Below are positions 6,898-10,522 of a DNA stretch of 10,522 bases, in pieces. The translations under genes were made by a program, and so were the position numbers. Below the pieces are notes generated by a model. That model was not told where the DNA came from. It saw only the letters and a list, made by a program, of their open reading frames with translations, and searched no databases. The stretch comes from Thermoleophilia bacterium (lineage in GTDB: Bacteria; Actinomycetota; Thermoleophilia; Miltoncostaeales; Miltoncostaeaceae): positions 1 through 10,522 of the forward strand of contig JAOTZF010000035.1 in the NCBI GenBank assembly GCA_029861485.1, read 5' to 3'. Numbering within the stretch: the stretch's first letter is position 1; the number at the start of each line of letters is the position of its first letter.

Positions 6898-7077
6898 AAG
6901 CGGGAGAGTTCGGTGGTCTGCTGCTGACGACCGCGCTCTGGACCGGCTTCATCTGTTTTTTGCGGATGATCAACATCGCGGGAGCAGACGGCCGTCCACG
7001 GCGGGCTCGCGCCGCTGCCGGTGCTGCTTGCCGTGCCGGTCGAGTACGTGGGGCTTCGCCTGATGCGAGCCGCCTAG
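6883..7077 (+). pseudogene. Possible frameshifted small two-helix membrane protein
   Basis: No single frame is open throughout, but three pieces read in sequence like one short membrane protein. An ATG at 6883 begins MRGRAKRE. A shift to the frame of 6909 then gives FGGLLLTTALWTGFICFL and RMINIAG, a good membrane helix. A second shift near the GGG at 6980-6982 gives QTAVHGGLAPLPVLLAVPV and EYVGLRLMRAA, a second helix ending at TAG 7075-7077. The total would be about 65 residues. Two compensating shifts are needed, from decay or sequencing indels. It would converge on ald, with stop codons overlapping. I do not recognise a family. It may also be chance hydrophobicity in noncoding DNA. Confidence 0.22.
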
Positions 7078-7086
7078 GCGGCTCGC
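7065..7086. repeat. Perfect 22-bp palindrome over the ald stop codon
   Basis: The bases from 7065 to 7086 equal their own reverse complement, with CTAG at the centre. As RNA this gives a 9-bp GC-rich stem with a CTAG tetraloop. It contains the last three ald codons and the TAG stop, and on the plus strand it also supplies a TAG at 7075-7077. No U-tract follows on either side. It could stabilise the ald mRNA end, act as a bidirectional terminator, or bind a dimeric protein. Confidence 0.5.
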
Positions 7087-8165
7087 GCCTGGGCGATCCC
7101 TTGGGCAACCGTCTCGTTGACGACCTCGCCTGCCTGCGTATTGATGCCGGGCACGAGCGCGGGAAGATGTCGGGCGGCCCCCTCGACGGCGCCGTCGGCA
7201 ATCGCCATCACGTACGGCAGGGTGGCGTTACTCAGCGCCCTCGTCGAGGTGACCGGGACCGCTCCCGGCATGTTCGCGACGCAGTAGTGGACGATTCCGT
7301 CCACCGCATACGTCGGGTTGCTGTGGGTGGTCGGTTTGGTGGTCTCCACGCAACCGCCCTGGTCCACCGCGACGTCCACGATGACCGAACCCGGCCGCAT
7401 CACGCCGAGCATCTCCCTCGTGATGACCCGTGGCGCGCGGTCTCCGGGGACGAGCACGGCTCCGACCACGACATCCGCCTGGGAGATCTGCTCCTCGATG
7501 GCGAGTCGGGTGGAGTGGAGGAGCTCGATGCGTCCGCCGATGACCAGCTCGAGCTCGCGCAGCCGGCCCAGGTCGACATCGAGCACTGCCACTTGCGCCT
7601 GCATCCCGGAGGCGATCATCGCCGCGTTGATGCCGACCTGCCCGCCACCGATGACGACGACGCGACCGGGAGATACTCCCGCGACGCCGCCCAGCAGAAC
7701 CCCGCGCCCGCCCGCCGGCTTCTCGAGCGCCTGGGCGCCGGCCTGAACCGCCAGTCGGCCTGCGACCTCGCTCATGGGGGCGAGCAGGGGGAGGCGGCCC
7801 TTGGAGTCCTCGACTGTCTCGTATGCGACAGAGGTGGTGCCTGCCTCCAGCAGGGCGTCGGCGACACCCGGGTATGCGGCGAGGTGAAGATAGGTGAACA
7901 GGATCTGATCCCCGCGCAGAAGCGCGAACTCCTCGAGCTGGGGCTCCTTGACCTTCACCACCAGGTCGCAGTCCCAGCAGGCGGGCGCGTCGCCCATCAT
8001 CGCGCCGACGCGCTCATAGGCTGGGTCGTCGAAACCTGCTCCGGCGCCGGCCTGGTTCTCGACCCAGACCTCGTGCCCGCGGCGCACGAGCTCGTCGACG
8101 CCCGCAGGCGTCATGGCCACTCGATGCTCGTCCGACTTCGTCTCGCGAGGTACTCCGACTCTCAT
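7074..8165 (-). CDS. ald: Alanine dehydrogenase
   Basis: This 363-residue protein is a full-length L-alanine dehydrogenase, which reversibly converts L-alanine, NAD+ and water to pyruvate, ammonium and NADH in the cytoplasm. The N-terminus MRVGVPRETKSDEHRVAMTP carries substrate-binding Arg15. VKVKEPQ carries Lys73 and YLHLA carries catalytic His94. The NAD-binding Rossmann motif is VIGGGQVG (173-178), with the ribose-binding acid Asp196. Asp268 in VDVAVDQGG is the second catalytic residue. TTHSNPTY and the conserved HYCVANMPGAVPVTSTRA stretch are intact. The ATG at 8165 has an AGGA Shine-Dalgarno 7 bases upstream. It begins 3 bases after the protease stop, so the two genes are almost certainly cotranscribed. 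Its likely role is alanine catabolism or redox balance under low oxygen, as in other Actinobacteria; nothing in the window shows its regulation. Confidence 0.98.
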   Translation of the reverse strand: MRVGVPRETKSDEHRVAMTPAGVDELVRRGHEVWVENQAGAGAGFDDPAYERVGAMMGDAPACWDCDLVVKVKEPQLEEFALLRGDQILFTYLHLAAYPGVADALLEAGTTSVAYETVEDSKGRLPLLAPMSEVAGRLAVQAGAQALEKPAGGRGVLLGGVAGVSPGRVVVIGGGQVGINAAMIASGMQAQVAVLDVDLGRLRELELVIGGRIELLHSTRLAIEEQISQADVVVGAVLVPGDRAPRVITREMLGVMRPGSVIVDVAVDQGGCVETTKPTTHSNPTYAVDGIVHYCVANMPGAVPVTSTRALSNATLPYVMAIADGAVEGAARHLPALVPGINTQAGEVVNETVAQGIAQARAA

Positions 8166-8168
8166 GGG

Positions 8169-9335
8169 TCAGTCCTGGTCGATGGTGGTGGTCGGCAGCC
8201 GTCGGGGATGCCGCTGTCTCGTATCGTGCCGCACCAGCAGCGCAGCGAGCCCCAATGAGATCACTGCGGACACGAGCGCGAGCGCGCGCAGGAAGCTCCT
8301 GGCGATGTCCGGACCGCCGATGGAAACCGAGGCGCCGCTGAGCTCCGCGGCCCGGCGAACGAACGCCTCGGCCAACGGGTGCTCGGGGTAGGCCTCCAGC
8401 GCGCGTTCCATCGCGAGGCTCGAGGCCTCGAAATCCAGTGCCCAGAAGTGATCGAGGCCCTCGCGATAGCTCTCCTGCGTGCCGCTCGCCACCTCGATTC
8501 GCTCAGTGCCGACGAAGCGGCGGATCTGAGGACCGGGCACGAGGTTCCCCCCCACCCGGGCGCGAGTGATCACCATCCCCCGCACGTTGCCCTCGGCGTC
8601 GATCGCCGGGCCGCCGGAGTCCCCACTTCGCACCGGTGAGGTCACCTGGGTGAACACGCGCGAGCCTCGCCCGGCGATGGTGCCGGTGTTCGCGAGGGCC
8701 CCCTGCCGGATCGCCGGCCCGGCGACCCCGCCTTCTCCGCCTCCTCCGAAGCCGATCGTGGCCACCGGGGTCCCGACCGATTGGGAGTCGTCCAACTCCA
8801 GGACAGGAGCGTCCGTCCTGTCGGTGCGTAGCAGCGCCATGTCGGCCTCGGGTTCGCTCCTCTGGAGCGCCGCCGCCAATGGCGGCGCGCCTGGCCCGCT
8901 CTCCACGTGGCGTAGCCGGATGTCGAGCGCGCGCACATCGACGGCGCGCGCGCCGGTCTGCTCGACCCACTCCTCGGGATCGTCGGTGCCCAGTCGCGCC
9001 TGGGCACCGACGTCACGGCTCAGCGCCGCCACGGCGAGAGTCGCGCTCGTGCCGTTCACGAGGTGATCGGCGGTCAGGATCCAGCCGCCTGTGGCTACGC
9101 CGAAGGCCGAGCCGACGACGGTGACCGGCCCGCCCGTATCGAGCTGCTGCTCCCCATTCAACCTCGTGCTCAGGCCACCGACGGTGAATCGTGCCTCCAC
9201 CTGGTAGATGCCGGGCAACGCGATCAGGGCTCCACGGTCGAGTGGGTCGTTGGACAGGTCGTCGGGAATCGCCGGTGCGGCGAGCGACGGCGAGAGGCCC
9301 AGCACGAGCAGGGCGAGCAATACGCGCACGCCCAT
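8169..9335 (-). CDS. Secreted, C-terminally membrane-anchored trypsin-like serine protease
   Basis: This 388-residue protein looks like an S1-type chymotrypsin-fold protease outside the membrane. Residues 1-20 form a signal peptide (MGVRVLLALLVLGLSPSLAA). The triad reads as His91 in GGWILTADHLV, Asp165 in EADMALLRTD, and Ser240 in SPVRSGDSGGPA with the oxyanion glycines. A Gly-rich loop GFGGGGEGG (195-203) sits between the last two. Residues 286-330 resemble one TPR-like helical pair (YREGLDHFWALDFEASSLAM, AYPEHP). A membrane helix follows (about 348-368, RALALVSAVISLGLAALLV) with a basic tail (RHDTRQRHPRR), consistent with a cytoplasmic C-terminus. There is no PDZ domain, so it is not a standard HtrA. 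The ATG start gives a good signal peptide but only a weak ribosome-binding site. It sits 17 bases after purH and 3 before ald; no functional link to either is evident. Substrate unknown. Confidence 0.85.
   Translation of the reverse strand: MGVRVLLALLVLGLSPSLAAPAIPDDLSNDPLDRGALIALPGIYQVEARFTVGGLSTRLNGEQQLDTGGPVTVVGSAFGVATGGWILTADHLVNGTSATLAVAALSRDVGAQARLGTDDPEEWVEQTGARAVDVRALDIRLRHVESGPGAPPLAAALQRSEPEADMALLRTDRTDAPVLELDDSQSVGTPVATIGFGGGGEGGVAGPAIRQGALANTGTIAGRGSRVFTQVTSPVRSGDSGGPAIDAEGNVRGMVITRARVGGNLVPGPQIRRFVGTERIEVASGTQESYREGLDHFWALDFEASSLAMERALEAYPEHPLAEAFVRRAAELSGASVSIGGPDIARSFLRALALVSAVISLGLAALLVRHDTRQRHPRRLPTTTIDQD
8173..8176 (-). promoter_or_regulatory. Ribosome-binding site for ald
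   Basis: AGGA on the minus strand, 7 bases before the ald ATG, overlaps the last codons of the protease gene (Gln-Asp-stop). It supports the ATG start and coupled translation with the upstream gene. Confidence 0.65.
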
Positions 9336-9352
9336 CTCTTACCCGGTCGCGG

Positions 9353-10522
9353 CTAGTGCCGGAAGTGCCGGCGGCCCGTGTGGACCATCGGCACGCCGCG
9401 ATCCTCGCAGGCGCTCAGCACCTCGGCGTCGCGCATCGAGCCCCCAGGCTGGACGATCGCCGCGATACCGGCGTCCATGGCGGTCTCGGGTCCGTCCGGG
9501 AAGGGAAAGAACGCGTCGCTTGCGAGCACGGATCCCTCGACACCGACCTCGGACTTCTCGATCGCCAGGCGTACCGAGTCGACGCGGCTCATCTGGCCGG
9601 CGCCGATGCCCACCGTCGCAAGGCCACGTGCCAGCACGATGGCGTTTGACTTGACGTGCTTGGCCACCCGCCACGCGAACATCAGGTCGCCCCACTGCGC
9701 GTCGGTGGGCTCGCGCGAGCCGGCCACCTCCATCGCCTCCCGCTCCTCGCTCTCGGAGTCGCGATCTTGCACCAACAGGCCGCCGGAGACGCGCCGCAGG
9801 TCGCGCTCTCCGGGATTGCTCCGCCGCCGCTCGTTACTCAGCAGGAGCCGAGTATTCGGCTTGCGGGTCAGGGCCTCCAAGGCATCGTCGCTGTAGCCGG
9901 GCGCCAGCAGCACCTCGACGAAGGTGTCGGCAAGCACCTCGCCCAGCGGTCCGTCGATGGGACGGTTGACGACGATCACACCGCCGAAGGCGGAGACCGG
10001 ATCGCAGGCCCGGGCGCGCTCCTGGGCGGTGAAGATGTCCTCGGCCACCGCCACGCCACAGGGGTTGTTGTGCTTGATGATCACGCACGTCGGCAGCTCG
10101 AACTCGGCGACCAGCGCTCGCCCGGCTTCGAGGTCGAGCAGGTTGTTGAACGAGAGTTTCTTGCCGTGGAGCTGCTCCACGCGGGACAGCAGGTGCGTCC
10201 GGGCGCTGCGTTCGGCGTAGTAGGCCGCGCGTTGATGTGGGTTCTCCCCGTATGAGAGCTCGCTCACCTTGCCGAAGTCGATCAGGATCGTCTCCGGGAA
10301 GTCCTCCTCCGGCGGCGTCATCCAATTGGCGATGGCCGCGTCGTATCGCGCGGTGCGGTTGAAGGCGGCGGCTGACAGGTCGCGGCGGGGTCCGGCGCCG
10401 AGCTCGCCGGAGTTCTCGGTCAGCTCGCCGAGGATCCGGTCGTACTGCTCGGGCGAGGTCACCACGCCCACCCGCGCGTGGTTCTTCGCGGCGGCGCGGA
10501 TCATCGCGGGGCCGCCGATGTC
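9353..10522 (-). CDS. purH: Bifunctional AICAR formyltransferase/IMP cyclohydrolase (5' end outside window)
   Basis: PurH carries out the last two steps of purine synthesis: AICAR is formylated from 10-formyl-tetrahydrofolate to FAICAR, which is then closed to IMP. The visible 389 residues run from the end of the N-terminal cyclohydrolase (MGS-like) domain, DIGGPAMIRAAAKNHARVGV, through the whole formyltransferase domain to the diagnostic end HTGRRHFRH. Landmarks are SYGENPHQRAAYY, the catalytic Lys-His in IIKHNNPCGVA (Lys150, His151 of the visible part, matching Lys267 of the E. coli enzyme), DPVSAFGG, SNAIVLA, and FPFPDGPETAMDAG. The frame stays open to the window edge; the ATG at 10504 is internal, and roughly 115-120 N-terminal residues should lie beyond. 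All visible motifs are intact. It is the most upstream gene seen of the purH-protease-ald unit. Confidence 0.98.
   Translation of the reverse strand, partial: DIGGPAMIRAAAKNHARVGVVTSPEQYDRILGELTENSGELGAGPRRDLSAAAFNRTARYDAAIANWMTPPEEDFPETILIDFGKVSELSYGENPHQRAAYYAERSARTHLLSRVEQLHGKKLSFNNLLDLEAGRALVAEFELPTCVIIKHNNPCGVAVAEDIFTAQERARACDPVSAFGGVIVVNRPIDGPLGEVLADTFVEVLLAPGYSDDALEALTRKPNTRLLLSNERRRSNPGERDLRRVSGGLLVQDRDSESEEREAMEVAGSREPTDAQWGDLMFAWRVAKHVKSNAIVLARGLATVGIGAGQMSRVDSVRLAIEKSEVGVEGSVLASDAFFPFPDGPETAMDAGIAAIVQPGGSMRDAEVLSACEDRGVPMVHTGRRHFRH

Larger units (their letters stand above)
6763..7073. other. 311-base gap between herA and ald, no clear intact gene
   Basis: No open frame on either strand here reads as a complete protein with a start. 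The gap holds three things described separately: a terminator-like hairpin (6866-6897), a broken plus-strand frame resembling a small membrane protein (about 6883-7077), and the edge of a 22-bp palindrome at the ald stop. It must also contain the promoter of the herA unit if that unit is not read through from ald. A six-T run at 6956-6961 is unusual for this composition. Confidence 0.6.

Noticed and set aside
6116..7201. A minus-strand open frame spanning the herA start and the ald end
   Set aside because: It overlaps herA and ald in the wrong frame and is rich in Arg, Pro and Ser without domains.
6960..8258. A 432-codon plus-strand open frame opposite ald
   Set aside because: Nearly all of it is antisense to alanine dehydrogenase, whose motifs are intact; only its first ~20 codons, in the gap, have membrane-like character, and those are reported separately.
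1..10522. CRISPR arrays, tRNA or rRNA genes, insertion sequences, riboswitches
   Set aside because: No direct-repeat array, tRNA-like cloverleaf, rRNA core sequence, transposase motif or terminal inverted repeat pair was found on reading the window.

Overview
This is a very GC-rich stretch (judged by eye, not computed) from a bacterial chromosome. Seven of the eight clear genes lie on the minus strand. Frequent GTG starts, an actinobacterial-type alanine dehydrogenase and the codon bias suggest a high-GC Actinobacteriota-like lineage, possibly Thermoleophilia. That placement is an inference, because the window has no rRNA or other strong taxonomic marker. I see no insertion sequence, phage gene, tRNA or CRISPR array.

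Layout, left to right. Positions 1-438 (+) hold the C-terminal end of an S9-family (prolyl-oligopeptidase-like) alpha/beta-hydrolase. A 141-base convergent gap with strong hairpins follows. From 580 to 6762 (-) there is a compact four-gene unit, transcribed right to left as herA, sbcD (mre11), sbcC (rad50), nurA, with spacings of 12 bases, a 4-base overlap and 19 bases. A 311-base gap without a clear gene separates it from a second minus-strand unit: purH (5' end outside the window), a secreted and membrane-anchored trypsin-like protease, and ald (alanine dehydrogenase), spaced by 17 and 3 bases.

The notable system is the herA-sbcD-sbcC-nurA cassette. It reproduces the gene content and order of the double-strand-break end-resection operon of thermophilic archaea (HerA-Mre11-Rad50-NurA), but sits among ordinary bacterial metabolic genes. 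The expected mechanism is that SbcCD/Mre11-Rad50 recognises and trims DNA ends, and the HerA hexameric translocase with the NurA nuclease then resects the 5' strand to leave a 3' tail for recombination. The HerA here has an unusual P-loop, with one more residue than the canonical motif and without the Gly before the Lys.

The gap between the two units contains what looks like a broken reading frame for a small two-helix membrane protein, a terminator-like hairpin, and a perfect 22-bp palindrome over the ald stop codon.
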